A stretch of DNA of 64,000 nucleotides from Paraburkholderia hospita (GCF_002902965.1 NZ_CP026107.1:1054001-1118000), one strand, 5' to 3'. Counted from the stretch's first letter, positions 7,913 through 17,258 are shown. The notes: generated by a model not told the origin, from the letters alone. Numbers and translations: made by a program.

Positions 7913-8797
7913 ATGCCTAATGTCCTGAGTACCGTCGCGCATCCGCCCGCGACGGCCGCGCGCCGGCGGCGCGACTGGCGCAGCGTTCGCCTGCTGATAC
8001 CCGCGCTGCTGCTGCTCGTGATCTTCTTTCTGCTGCCCGTGCTGTCGCTGCTGTTGCGCAGCGTGCTGGAGCCGTCGCCGGGGCTGCATAACTATGCGCA
8101 ACTGGTCGGCTCGACGGACTACCTGCGTGTGTTCGGCAACACGTTTCTGGTCGCGACGGTCGTGACGCTAGCGACGCTCGCGATCGGCTTTCCGACTGCG
8201 TGGCTGCTCGCCATTGCGCCGCGCAAGCTGAGTTCGGTGTTCTTCGCGATCCTGCTGCTGTCGATGTGGACCAACCTGCTGGCGCGCACCTTCGCGTGGA
8301 TGGTGCTGCTGCAACAGACGGGGCCGATCAACCGGATGCTGATGGCGCTCGGCATCATCAGCGAGCCGCTGACGCTCGTGAACAACCTGATCGGCGTGAC
8401 CATCGGCATGACGTACATCATGTTGCCGTTTCTTGTGATGCCGCTGCATGCAACATTACGCGGCATCGATCCGTCGACGCTGCGAGCGGCGGCGATCTGC
8501 GGCGCGAGCCGGTGGCAGGCGTTCTGGCGCGTGCTGGTGCCGCTTGCGATGCCAGGCGTCGCGTCGGGTGCGTTGATGGTGTTCGTGATGGCGCTCGGTT
8601 ACTTCGTCACGCCTGCGTTGCTCGGCGGTGCGTCGTACATGATGCTCGCAGAACTCATCGCGCAGCTCGTGCAGCAACTGCTGAACTGGGGTCTCGCGGG
8701 CGCCGCCGCTTTCGTGCTGCTCGCCGTGACGCTCTCGCTGTATGCGCTGCAACTGCGCTTCACAGGCAGTGCGCGTGCAAGTCTGGGAGGCCGATAA
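7913..8797 (+). CDS. ABC transporter permease, PotB/opine type
   Basis: 294 residues with six predicted membrane spans, starting with 'LLIPALLLLVIFFLLPVLSLLL'. The permease EAA-like loop 'AAICGASRWQAFWRVLVPLAMPG' contacts the ATPase. The ATG at 7913 is preferred over 7901 because GGGAG lies 5 bp before it. The stop codon overlaps the start of the next permease by one base (TAATG), so the two are coupled. It forms half of the inner-membrane channel for the binding protein at 6830-7861. Confidence 0.92.
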   Translation: MPNVLSTVAHPPATAARRRRDWRSVRLLIPALLLLVIFFLLPVLSLLLRSVLEPSPGLHNYAQLVGSTDYLRVFGNTFLVATVVTLATLAIGFPTAWLLAIAPRKLSSVFFAILLLSMWTNLLARTFAWMVLLQQTGPINRMLMALGIISEPLTLVNNLIGVTIGMTYIMLPFLVMPLHATLRGIDPSTLRAAAICGASRWQAFWRVLVPLAMPGVASGALMVFVMALGYFVTPALLGGASYMMLAELIAQLVQQLLNWGLAGAAAFVLLAVTLSLYALQLRFTGSARASLGGR

Positions 8798-9591
8798 TGT
8801 TGCTCGATTTCGATCGCCTGGGCGCGCTGCGCTGGGCATTGCTCTCTATCGGCGCTGCCGTCGCGCTCTTTCTCTTGCTGCCGATCGTGTTCATCGTCGC
8901 GCTGTCGTTCGGCGATTCGCAATGGCTGATCTTTCCGCCGCCTGGCTGGACGCTGGAATGGTATCGACAGCTTTTCACCGACGCCGGCTGGATCGACTCG
9001 TTGCTGACGAGCGCGAAGCTCGCGGTGATCGTGACAGTGCTCTCGGTATTGATCGGCTTTCTCGCGTCGCTTGCGCTGGTGCGCGGGAAGTTTCGCGGAC
9101 GCAATGCCGTGCAGGCGTTCTTTCTGACGCCGATGGTGTTGCCCGTCGTCGTGCTTGCCGTCGCGTTGTATGCGTTCTTCCTGCGCATCGGCCTGAACGG
9201 CACGATCACGGGTTTCGTGATCGGCCATCTGATCATTGCGTTGCCGTTCTCGATCATTTCGATCAGCAACTCGCTCGCGAGCTTCGACACGGCGCTTGAA
9301 GATGCCGCGCTGATCTGCGGCGCGTCGCCGCTCGAAGTAAAGCTGCGCGTCACATTGCCTGCGATCCGGCTCGGCATTTTCGCTGCGGCGATCTTCTCGT
9401 TCCTCGCATCGTGGGACGAAGTGGTGGTGTCGATCTTCATGGCGAGCCCCACGTTGCAGACACTGCCCGTGCGTATCTGGGCGACGCTGCGGCAGGATTT
9501 GACGCCCGTCGTTGCGGCGGCGTCTTCGCTGCTGGTCGGCTTGACGGCTGTATTGATGCTCGCGGGCGCCGTGCTGCGCCGCGCGCGATAA
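8797..9591 (+). CDS. ABC transporter permease, PotC/opine type
   Basis: 264 residues, six predicted spans, first span 'WALLSIGAAVALFLLLPIVF'. The ATPase-contact loop reads 'DAALICGASPLEVKLRVTLPAIRLG'. The ATG at 8797 reuses the last base of the preceding stop codon. The extended frame upstream to 8200 is a shadow of the previous permease and is rejected. It pairs with the 7913-8797 product and is energised by the ATPase encoded at 9606. Confidence 0.92.
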   Translation: MLLDFDRLGALRWALLSIGAAVALFLLLPIVFIVALSFGDSQWLIFPPPGWTLEWYRQLFTDAGWIDSLLTSAKLAVIVTVLSVLIGFLASLALVRGKFRGRNAVQAFFLTPMVLPVVVLAVALYAFFLRIGLNGTITGFVIGHLIIALPFSIISISNSLASFDTALEDAALICGASPLEVKLRVTLPAIRLGIFAAAIFSFLASWDEVVVSIFMASPTLQTLPVRIWATLRQDLTPVVAAASSLLVGLTAVLMLAGAVLRRAR

Positions 9592-9605
9592 CCGAGGTGA
9601 ACGAC

Positions 9606-10694
9606 ATGACTGCATTCCTGCAAATCCAGCGCCTGCGCAAGACTTACGACGACGTCGTCGCTATCGACCAGGTTTCCCTCGACGTGCGCAAGGGCGAGTT
9701 CATGACGTTTCTCGGGCCGTCGGGCTCGGGTAAGAGCACGACGTTATATATCGTCGCGGGCTTTCAGGAGCCGAGCGAAGGGCGCGTGCTGCTCGACGGC
9801 AAGCCGCTGCTGTCCGTCGCGCCGAACAAACGCAATATCGGCATGGTGTTCCAGCGCTATACGCTGTTTCCGCATCTGACGGTGGGCGAGAACATTGCGT
9901 TTCCGCTGCGCGTGCGCCGCCTTCCCGACGCGGAAGTGAAGGCGAAGGTCGAGCAGATGCTCAAGCTCGTGCATCTGTCCGAGTGCCGCGACCGCATGCC
10001 CGCGCAGTTGTCGGGCGGACAGCAGCAGCGTGTCGCGATTGCACGCGCGCTGGCCTATGATCCGCCTGTGCTGTTGATGGACGAGCCGCTGTCGGCGCTC
10101 GATAAAAAGCTGCGCGAGGAAATCCAGCTCGAACTGCGCCGTATCCATCAGGAGACGGGCGTCACGATTCTCTATGTGACGCATGATCAGGAAGAGGCGC
10201 TGCGTCTGTCGGACCGGATTGCCGTGTTCAACAAGGGGCGTATCGAACAGGTCGGCACGGGCGAGGAACTCTATTCGAACCCGGCGTCGCGTTTCGTCGC
10301 GAGCTTTATCGGCAATTCGAATTTCCTGCCGGTGCGTGTGACGTCGCACAGCGATGGTCGCATGAACGGTGTGTTTCCGAATGGGCATGAAGTGGCGTCC
10401 GGCAGTTTCAATCCGGCGCTCACGGCAGGCGACGACGGCACGCTGATGGTTCGCCCCGAGCAAATGCGCATTCAGTCACTGCGCGACGCGAGCGGCGCGA
10501 CAGGCTTGCCCGTCACCGTGCGCGACATCACGTATCTGGGCGATGCAATGCACTACGCGGTCGCGACGCCGTGGCAGCAGGAGATTTCGATTCGCATGCC
10601 GGCGGGGCATCGGCATGACAGCGGGTTGTCGATCGGCACGCAAGCGCTCGTCGATTGGGATGCGCGCGACGTACGTCTTTTTGCTCAGGCGTGA
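9606..10694 (+). CDS. ABC transporter ATP-binding protein, PotA-like
   Basis: 362 residues from the ATG at 9606, with GAGGTG 8 bp upstream. Walker A 'GPSGSGKST', signature 'LSGGQQQRVAIARAL', Walker B 'VLLMDEP' and the switch His in 'YVTHDQEEAL' are all present. A C-terminal TOBE-type regulatory domain (about residues 280-362) is typical of spermidine/putrescine-family ATPases. It powers the importer encoded by the three genes before it and closes the transport operon; the second gntR starts 8 bp later. Confidence 0.94.
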   Translation: MTAFLQIQRLRKTYDDVVAIDQVSLDVRKGEFMTFLGPSGSGKSTTLYIVAGFQEPSEGRVLLDGKPLLSVAPNKRNIGMVFQRYTLFPHLTVGENIAFPLRVRRLPDAEVKAKVEQMLKLVHLSECRDRMPAQLSGGQQQRVAIARALAYDPPVLLMDEPLSALDKKLREEIQLELRRIHQETGVTILYVTHDQEEALRLSDRIAVFNKGRIEQVGTGEELYSNPASRFVASFIGNSNFLPVRVTSHSDGRMNGVFPNGHEVASGSFNPALTAGDDGTLMVRPEQMRIQSLRDASGATGLPVTVRDITYLGDAMHYAVATPWQQEISIRMPAGHRHDSGLSIGTQALVDWDARDVRLFAQA

Positions 10695-10702
10695 GCACAG
10701 CC

Positions 10703-11398
10703 ATGAGTGACGCGCTGCCTTCGCTGAAAGTCGAACGTCGCACGACGACGTTGCGCGAACTCGCGCTGGAGAAAATGCGCACGGCCATACTCGAGGCGCA
10801 TTTTCATCCTGGCGAGCGGCTCGTCGAGCGTTCGTTGTGCGAGGAACTGGGTGTGAGCCGGACGGTGGTGCGCGAAGTATTGCGGCATCTGGAGACGGAA
10901 GGACTCGTCGATTCGATTCCGAACCAGGGGCCGATCGTCGCGCTGCTCGATTCGGATACGGCCGCCGAGATCTACGAGATTCGCGCGTTGCTGGAAGGCG
11001 ATGCCGCAATGGCATGCGCGCTGCGCGCCGATGAAGCCGTGTTCGCGCGGCTTGCCGATTGCATCGGGAGCATTCAGCAGGCGTTCGAGCGGCATGAGCA
11101 TCAGACCGTGCGCGAGCTGACGACGATGTTCTACGAGCAGATGTTCCATGGTGGCGGCAAGAAGGTCGCATGGGAGATCGTGCAGACGCTGAATGCGCGC
11201 ATCAATCGCCTGCGTGCGATGACGATTGCTTCCGACGATCGCGGGCGGCAGGCGGTGCAGGAAATGAACCGCATACTCGATGCGCTTCGTGCCCGTGACG
11301 CGCAACGCGCCCGCGACGCAGCGACTGCGCATGTGGCACGCGTCGCGGACATCGCAGCGGAGTTGTTGCGTCAAACGGTGGGGGAAGCGTCGGCTTGA
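10703..11398 (+). CDS. GntR-family transcriptional regulator, FCD subfamily (paralogue)
   Basis: 231 residues; the start at 10703 aligns with the N-terminus of the first GntR protein. The helix-turn-helix is nearly identical ('EELGVSRTVVREVLRHLETE'), while the FCD ligand domain diverges, so both may read the same DNA with different effectors. As in the paralogue, usual metal-ligand His positions read Tyr (MFYEQMF) and Met (QEMNRIL). The gene starts 8 bp after the ABC ATPase gene and is probably cotranscribed with the cassette, giving feedback control. Confidence 0.9.
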   Translation: MSDALPSLKVERRTTTLRELALEKMRTAILEAHFHPGERLVERSLCEELGVSRTVVREVLRHLETEGLVDSIPNQGPIVALLDSDTAAEIYEIRALLEGDAAMACALRADEAVFARLADCIGSIQQAFERHEHQTVRELTTMFYEQMFHGGGKKVAWEIVQTLNARINRLRAMTIASDDRGRQAVQEMNRILDALRARDAQRARDAATAHVARVADIAAELLRQTVGEASA

Positions 11399-11550
11399 TC
11401 GCATTCAACGCCTCACACCGCAACACACATACCGAACCTCGAAATAGCCGCCGTGCAAATCCAAAAAACCCCGCACTTCCCGACATGACAACACCTCGCA
11501 TTTGCGAATAATGACCTACACCGTCACCATTCACAAAGAGAGAGAAGTCG

Positions 11551-12030
11551 ATGTCCAGCACTACCGAAGTCCGTCCGCCGCTGCCGCCGTTCACGCGCGA
11601 AACCGCTACTCAGAAAGTGCGCCAAGCCGAGGACGGCTGGAACTCACGCGATGCCGCAAAAGTCGCGATGGTCTATTCCACCGACACATGGTGGCGAAAC
11701 AGAGCCGAATTCGTGCAAGGCCGCGAAGAAGCGCGCGCATTCCTCGAACGCAAATGGAGCAAGGAATTCGAGTACCGTCTGATCAAGGAACTGTGGGCGT
11801 TTACGGACAATCGCATCGCGGTGCGCTTCGCTTACGAGTGGCGCGATGACGCTGGCAACTGGTTCCGCTCATACGGCAACGAAAACTGGGAATTCGGCCC
11901 CGATGGCCTGATGCACCATCGTCACGCGAGCATCAACGACCTGCCGATCAAGGAAGGCGAGCGCAAGTTCCACTGGACGCTCGGCCGTCGCCCCGACGAT
12001 CATCCGGGGTTGAGCGCACTGGGACTCTGA
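11551..12030 (+). CDS. DUF1348 / SnoaL-like (NTF2 fold) protein
   Basis: 159 residues dominated by the DUF1348 pattern: '[30 protein letters not shown]', '[21 protein letters not shown]' and '[17 protein letters not shown]'. The NTF2-like fold makes a small cone-shaped pocket; members are uncharacterised. 'AAAGAGAGA' before the ATG serves as ribosome-binding site. It stands alone between the GntR gene and the Liv cluster, so no pathway can be assigned from context. Confidence 0.88.
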   Translation: MSSTTEVRPPLPPFTRETATQKVRQAEDGWNSRDAAKVAMVYSTDTWWRNRAEFVQGREEARAFLERKWSKEFEYRLIKELWAFTDNRIAVRFAYEWRDDAGNWFRSYGNENWEFGPDGLMHHRHASINDLPIKEGERKFHWTLGRRPDDHPGLSALGL

Positions 12031-12348
12031 CCCGTTGCTCTGACCCGTAATCCTTCATCAGATCCTCTTAGCCGACCGTTCGCCGTCGGCTAAGCGCGCT
12101 TCCATTCCCCGTTGCACGTACAACCAACACTCGTTGCATCTGCACCGATACAGTGCGTACGTGCGTAAGCACACTGAACTTGTTGTTCCTTACGGGTAAC
12201 TCCGCATAGTGGCAAAAAGCTTACGATTTCTATACTAGGCTGCCGTTTCGTATGAAGGCGATATAAAGCACGCCGTTTTACGAATCAGGCGGTGTCGGGA
12301 GACAGCCCGCGCCCGTCGAAAATAAAGAAACATGCTACGGAGACGAAC
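12031..12348. other. Intergenic region before the Liv-type cluster
   Basis: 318 bp without a gene. It contains a terminator-like hairpin (12068-12093), a TATACT -10-like hexamer (12231-12236) with no good -35, and a ribosome-binding site (ACGGAGACGAAC) just before the binding-protein ATG. Nothing else stands out. Confidence 0.6.
12068..12093 (+). terminator. Terminator-like hairpin after the DUF1348 gene
   Basis: A perfect 9-bp stem (ttagccgac / gtcggctaa) with an 8-nt loop lies 38 bp after the stop codon. No T tract follows, so termination efficiency is uncertain. Confidence 0.5.
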
Positions 12349-13563
12349 ATGGTACTTCGCCTGAAGAGCGTTGTTGCTGCTCTCGCATTGTGTGTGGTCG
12401 CAACGGGTAGCTATGCGGCCGATCCGATCAAGATCGGTGTGGATGGTCCTTTCACGGGCGGTTCGTCGTCGATGGGCGTCAGCATGCGCGACGGCGTGCG
12501 GCTTGCGGCGGCTGAGATCAACAAATCGGGCGGTGTGCTGGGCCGGCAGATCGAGCTCGTCGAACGCGACGACGAAGCGAAGAACGAACGCGGCGTGCAG
12601 ATCGCGCAGGAACTCATCAACAAGGAAAAGGTAGTCGCGGTGGTCGGCTACATCAATACGGGTGTCGCGCTTGCATCGCAGCGCTTCTTCCAGGAAGCGA
12701 AAATCCCCGTGTTCAACAATGTCGCGACGGGCAGTATCGTCACGAAGCAGTTCGCGGATCAGCCGGATAACTACGTGTTCCGCAATGCAGCCGCCGACCG
12801 CATTCAGGCGCCGATGATCGTCGAAGAAGCCGTGACCAAACGCGGCTTCAAGAAGGTCGCGATTCTCGCCGATTCGACCAACTACGGACAACTCGGCCGC
12901 GAGGATCTGGAAAAGGCGCTCGCTGCTAAAGGCGTGAAGGCGGTCGCCGTCGAGAAATTCAACATCAAGGACGTCGACATGACGGCCCAGTTGCTGAAGG
13001 CGAAAGACGCGGGCGCGGAAGCCGTGCTGACCTACGGCATCGGACCCGAACTCGCGCAGATCGCCAACGGCATGGCCAAGCTTGGCTGGAAGGTGCCGCT
13101 GATCGGCAGCTGGACACTGTCGATGGCGAACTACATCGACAACGCCGGCTCGAACGGCGAAGGCGCGCGTATGCCGCAGACCTTCATCCAGGAACCCAAC
13201 ACGCCGAAGCGCAAGACCTTCATCGAAGCCTATATGAAGGAATTCAAGCCGAAGAACAACCGGATCGATTCGCCCGTGTCGGCGGCGCAAGGCTATGACT
13301 CGGTCTATCTGCTCGCCGCCGCGATCACGCAGGCAGGCACGACGGACGGCCCGAAGGTGCGCGCCGCGCTCGAAAGCCTCAACACGAAGGTCGAAGGGGT
13401 CGTGATGGTGTACGACAAGCCGTTCTCGCACGACGACCACGAGGCGATCAGCCCGAACGTGCCGGTTGTCGGCGAAGTGAAGGGCGGCCGCGTGATCTAC
13501 GCGTACGACAACGACAAGAAAGGCGGCGGGCAACTGCGCACCAAGCAGGCATCCGCAAACTGA
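12349..13563 (+). CDS. Branched-chain amino acid-type ABC transporter binding protein
   Basis: 404 residues with a Sec signal peptide ('SVVAALALCVVATGSYAA', cleaved near residue 24). The mature part starts 'DPIKIGVDGPFTGGSSSMG', a standard Liv-type periplasmic binding protein opening, and continues with the two-lobe Leu/Ile/Val receptor pattern. It delivers a ligand, possibly an amino acid, amide, urea or aromatic acid, to the permeases encoded downstream. Only the family, not the ligand, can be called. The ATG at 12349 follows GGAGAC; the reading from 12292 lacks a signal peptide at its start. Confidence 0.92.
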   Translation: MVLRLKSVVAALALCVVATGSYAADPIKIGVDGPFTGGSSSMGVSMRDGVRLAAAEINKSGGVLGRQIELVERDDEAKNERGVQIAQELINKEKVVAVVGYINTGVALASQRFFQEAKIPVFNNVATGSIVTKQFADQPDNYVFRNAAADRIQAPMIVEEAVTKRGFKKVAILADSTNYGQLGREDLEKALAAKGVKAVAVEKFNIKDVDMTAQLLKAKDAGAEAVLTYGIGPELAQIANGMAKLGWKVPLIGSWTLSMANYIDNAGSNGEGARMPQTFIQEPNTPKRKTFIEAYMKEFKPKNNRIDSPVSAAQGYDSVYLLAAAITQAGTTDGPKVRAALESLNTKVEGVVMVYDKPFSHDDHEAISPNVPVVGEVKGGRVIYAYDNDKKGGGQLRTKQASAN

Positions 13564-13581
13564 GTACAGCATGAAAAGCGA

Positions 13582-13615
13582 AGCCGCGCCCGCCCGACCG
13601 GCGGGGGCGGCTTTG
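13582..13615 (+). terminator. Attenuator-like hairpin between binding-protein and permease genes
   Basis: A 13-bp GC-rich stem with one mismatch (left arm agccgcgcccgcc, right arm ggcgggggcggct) is followed by CTTTG. It lies 18 bp after the binding-protein stop. Such partial terminators commonly give excess binding protein over membrane components. Confidence 0.6.
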
Positions 13616-13670
13616 TGCTGCGTGGCTCACGGCATCACCTACGGGGCGTTGCGATCGAGGCAATTGGACT

Positions 13671-14546
13671 ATGGCCATTCTTCTTCAGCTCATCTATAGC
13701 GGCATTGCGCTCGGCATGATCTACGCCGTGATCGCGTTCGGCTACCAACTCACGTTCGCGACATCCGGCACGCTGAACTTCGGCCAGGGCGATGCGCTGA
13801 TGCTCGGTGCGCTGGTGGGTCTCACGCTTGTTACGCTGGGCGTCAACTACTGGCTGATGATTCCCCTCGTGTGCGTGTTCGGGCTGTTGCAGGGCGCGTT
13901 CGTCGAACGGATCGGCGTGCGGCCCGCGATCAAGATCAAGTCCGAGTTCGGCTGGATCATGTCGACCATTGCGCTCGGCATCATCTTCAAGAACGTCGCG
14001 GAAAACGTCTGGGGCCGCGACGATCTGCGCTTTCCATCGCCGCTGCCCGAAGCGCCCATCAGGGTGTTCGGCGCAAACGTGCTGCCGATGGAACTGCTCG
14101 TCGTAGGCGGCGCATTGGTGCTGATGCTTGCCGTCGAGTTCTTCAACCGGCGCAGCATCTTCGGCAAGGCGGTCGTCGCCACCTCGAACGATCGCGATGC
14201 CGCCGCGCTGATGGGCATCAACACGGGCCTCGTCATCACGTTCTCGTATGCGCTGTCGTCGCTGACGGCGGCCTTCGCCGGCGTGCTGATCGCGCCGCTC
14301 ACGCTGACGGGCGCGACGATGGGCGCGGTGCTCGGCCTCAAGGCGTTCGCGGTGGCGATCATCGGCGGATTGTCGAGCGGGCTCGGCATCGTGGTCGGCG
14401 GCGTGATACTCGGCATCGCCGAAACCACGACCGGCTTCTACATCTCGACGGGCTATAAGGACGTGCCCGGACTCGTCCTGCTGCTGATCGTGCTCGCCTT
14501 GCGTCCGGCAGGTCTGTTCGGCAAAACTGCGATCAAGAAAGTTTGA
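13671..14546 (+). CDS. Branched-chain-type ABC permease, LivH family
   Basis: 291 residues, about eight hydrophobic segments, beginning 'MAILLQLIYSGIALGMIYAVIAFGYQLTFATSGTLNFGQGD' in pattern (the 'LNFGQGD' motif is diagnostic of LivH). The cytoplasmic contact loop contains 'ATSNDRDAAALMGIN'. It forms one half of the channel. GAGG precedes the ATG. The stop overlaps a possible TTG, but the next gene most likely begins at GTG 14555. Confidence 0.92.
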   Translation: MAILLQLIYSGIALGMIYAVIAFGYQLTFATSGTLNFGQGDALMLGALVGLTLVTLGVNYWLMIPLVCVFGLLQGAFVERIGVRPAIKIKSEFGWIMSTIALGIIFKNVAENVWGRDDLRFPSPLPEAPIRVFGANVLPMELLVVGGALVLMLAVEFFNRRSIFGKAVVATSNDRDAAALMGINTGLVITFSYALSSLTAAFAGVLIAPLTLTGATMGAVLGLKAFAVAIIGGLSSGLGIVVGGVILGIAETTTGFYISTGYKDVPGLVLLLIVLALRPAGLFGKTAIKKV

Positions 14547-14554
14547 GGTCCGCC

Positions 14555-16483
14555 GTGAAAAAGAAAAACCTCATCGGCGCGCTGCTTGGTCTCGTCGCGC
14601 TAGCGGTCTTCCCGGTGCTGTCGGGCAACCCGTACTACATCCACCTGGTCGAGACGATCATGATCTACGCGATCCTGCTCTTCGGTCTCGACATCGTGGT
14701 CGGTTACACAGGGCAAGTGTCGCTTGGACACGCGGGGCTGTTCGGCGTCGGCGCTTATACGGCGGGTGTGCTGTTCATCAAGCTCGGCATGCCGTTCTAT
14801 GTGACCGTGCCGATGGCGATCGTCGTGACGGCCGCGTTCGGCGCGATTCTCGCGCTGCCCGCACTGCGCGTGTCGGGTCCGTATCTCGCGATGGTCACGC
14901 TCGCGTTCGGCACGATCATCCAGATCCTGATCAACGAAATGGATTTCCTCACCAACGGGCCGATGGGCATCAAGATCACGAAGCCCGTGATCGCAGGCCA
15001 TATGCTCGATGAGACCCAATACTATTGGGTGGTGGCCGCGCTGTTGGTCGTGTCGCTCGTGGTCGTGCATCGCGTGCTGAAGTCGCACTTAGGCCGCGCA
15101 TTCGAGGCGCTGCGCGACAGCCCGATTGCATCCGACTGTATGGGCGTCTCGGTGTACCGGCACAAGGTCTACGCGTTCGTGATCAGCGCGGGCTTCGCCG
15201 GGCTCGCGGGCTGTCTATATTCGTATTCTGAGCAGTACATCTCGCCCAACACATACAACTTCGAGCTGACCATCCTGTTCCTGCTCGCGATCATCATGGG
15301 CGGACGCAAGACGCGCACAGGCGCGCTGATCGGCTCGACGATCATCGTGTTGCTGCCCAAGCTGCTCGACGACATCTCGATGTTCCGCATGGTCGCGACG
15401 GCCCTTGCCGTCGTCGTGGTCGCAGGCGCGCTGTTCTCGATTGCGCGCAAGAGCGTGACGCCGCGCAAGGTCGCGATTCCGATTGTGGGCACCGTTGGCC
15501 TCGCGGTGTTCTCGTACTGGATCGATGCGCTGACTGACTGGCGCTTGACGATTTTCGGTTTGATGATTCTGCTGGTCGTCTACTACCTGCAGGACGGCGT
15601 GGTCGGTTTCGTGCGCAAGTTCTTCATGCATGGCCGCGTGCGCACCGTGACCGTCGACACCGAAAAGCCCGCGGAAATCACCGCCGATGCCGTGCTCGAT
15701 GTGCAAGCCAAAGGCGACGAAACCATTCTCGACGTGCGCGGCGTGCTGATGCAGTTCAGCGGGCTGAAGGCGCTGAACAACGTAAACCTGAAGGTGCGAC
15801 GCGGCACGATACATGGCCTGATCGGACCGAACGGCTCGGGCAAGAGCACGATGATGAACGTGCTGACGGGCATCTATATACCGACGGCGGGCGCGATCGA
15901 GTATCGCGGCGAATCGATTGCAGGGCGCACGTCTTCTGCGATCGCGTTGTCGGGCATTGCGCGCACGTTCCAGAACGTGCAGTTGTTCGGCGAAATGACC
16001 GCGCTCGAAAACGTGCTGGTCGGTTTGCATCATACGTTCCGCTCGAACTTCGCCGATATCGGCCTGATGACGACGCGTTATCGTCAGGAAGAACGCGCGG
16101 CACGCGAGCGCGCGTTCGGCATGCTGCGCTTCGTCGGTCTCGAGAATGTCGCGGCGGAAGAAGCGCGCAACCTGCCGTACGGCAAACAGCGTCTGCTCGA
16201 AATCGCCCGCGCGCTCGCACTCGATCCACAAGTGCTGTTGCTCGACGAACCCGCTGCGGGGCTCACCGCGCCCGATATCAAGGAACTGGTGCGCATCATT
16301 CGCAAGGTCCGCGATCACGGCATTACGGTGGTGCTGATCGAACATCACATGGACGTCGTGATGTCGGTCTGCGACACGGTATCGGTGCTCGATTTCGGGC
16401 AGAAGATCGCCGAGGGCAAGCCGTCCGAGATCCAGGAAAACGAAAAAGTCATCGAGGCGTATCTGGGCGGCGTGGCCGCTTGA
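14555..16483 (+). CDS. LivM-LivG fusion: branched-chain-type permease joined to an ABC ATPase
   Basis: 642 residues. Residues 1-360 are a LivM-type permease ('DIVVGYTGQVSLGHAGLFGVGAY'; loop 'ALRDSPIASDCMGV'). A soluble linker leads to an ABC ATPase (about 390-642): Walker A 'GPNGSGKST', Q-loop 'ARTFQNVQLF', Walker B 'VLLLDEPAAGL', switch 'IEHHMDV'. The signature region reads 'ARNLPYGKQRLLEIARAL', as in LivG, not LSGGQ. Start GTG 14555 follows GAGGT. It supplies one permease half and one of the two ATPases, with LivH and LivF as partners. Confidence 0.92.
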   Translation: MKKKNLIGALLGLVALAVFPVLSGNPYYIHLVETIMIYAILLFGLDIVVGYTGQVSLGHAGLFGVGAYTAGVLFIKLGMPFYVTVPMAIVVTAAFGAILALPALRVSGPYLAMVTLAFGTIIQILINEMDFLTNGPMGIKITKPVIAGHMLDETQYYWVVAALLVVSLVVVHRVLKSHLGRAFEALRDSPIASDCMGVSVYRHKVYAFVISAGFAGLAGCLYSYSEQYISPNTYNFELTILFLLAIIMGGRKTRTGALIGSTIIVLLPKLLDDISMFRMVATALAVVVVAGALFSIARKSVTPRKVAIPIVGTVGLAVFSYWIDALTDWRLTIFGLMILLVVYYLQDGVVGFVRKFFMHGRVRTVTVDTEKPAEITADAVLDVQAKGDETILDVRGVLMQFSGLKALNNVNLKVRRGTIHGLIGPNGSGKSTMMNVLTGIYIPTAGAIEYRGESIAGRTSSAIALSGIARTFQNVQLFGEMTALENVLVGLHHTFRSNFADIGLMTTRYRQEERAARERAFGMLRFVGLENVAAEEARNLPYGKQRLLEIARALALDPQVLLLDEPAAGLTAPDIKELVRIIRKVRDHGITVVLIEHHMDVVMSVCDTVSVLDFGQKIAEGKPSEIQENEKVIEAYLGGVAA

Positions 16484-16529
16484 GCACACGTTTCGATTGC
16501 ACGACAACGGCATGAATGGGGAACACGCG

Positions 16530-17258
16530 ATGTTATCGATCCGCAATCTGCATGCGGGCTACGGCAAGGTTCAGGTGCTGCACGGCATTTCGATGGACGT
16601 GCCGAAGGCTTCCGTCGTCACGCTGATCGGCTCGAACGGCGCGGGCAAGACCACGACGATGCGCGCCGTCTCCGGCATGATCCGTCCGAGCGGAGGCGAG
16701 ATCACGATGGGCGAAGGCGCATCGGCCAAACGCATCGATTCGCTCGATTCGCACCGTATCGCGCGTCTGGGTCTCGCGCATTCTCCCGAGGGCCGACGCG
16801 TGTTCTCGACGATGACCGTCACCGACAATCTGTTGCTAGGCGCATTTCCGCGCCTGACGTGGGCGCGTCCGCGCGGCGACGTCAACGCGGATCTCGAACG
16901 CGCGATCGACCTGTTTCCGCGCCTCAAGGAGCGCCGCAATCAACTGGCGGGCACGCTGTCGGGCGGCGAGCAGCAGATGCTCGCGATGGCGCGCGCGATC
17001 ATGCTGAACCCGGATCTCGTGTTGCTCGACGAACCGTCGATGGGGCTCGCGCCGATTCTCGTCGACGAGGTGTTTCGAATTATCGAGCGTCTGAAAGACC
17101 AGGGCGTGACGATGCTGCTCGTCGAGCAGTTCGCTGCCGCCGCGTTGAATGTCGCCGATTACGGCTACGTGCTGGAAAACGGCCGTATCGCGACGCATGG
17201 AACGGCGATGCAGTTGCGTAATGATCCGATGGTCAAGGCCGCTTATCTGGGGCATTGA
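16530..17258 (+). CDS. Branched-chain-type ABC ATP-binding protein, LivF family
   Basis: 242 residues from ATG 16530 (GGGGA 7 bp upstream); ATG 16512 is an alternative. Walker A 'GSNGAGKTT', signature 'LSGGEQQMLAMARAI' and Walker B 'LVLLDEPSMGL' are intact, and the C-terminus 'KAAYLGH' is the usual LivF end. It is the second ATPase of the importer encoded from 12349, paired with the LivG half of the fusion protein. Confidence 0.93.
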   Translation: MLSIRNLHAGYGKVQVLHGISMDVPKASVVTLIGSNGAGKTTTMRAVSGMIRPSGGEITMGEGASAKRIDSLDSHRIARLGLAHSPEGRRVFSTMTVTDNLLLGAFPRLTWARPRGDVNADLERAIDLFPRLKERRNQLAGTLSGGEQQMLAMARAIMLNPDLVLLDEPSMGLAPILVDEVFRIIERLKDQGVTMLLVEQFAAAALNVADYGYVLENGRIATHGTAMQLRNDPMVKAAYLGH

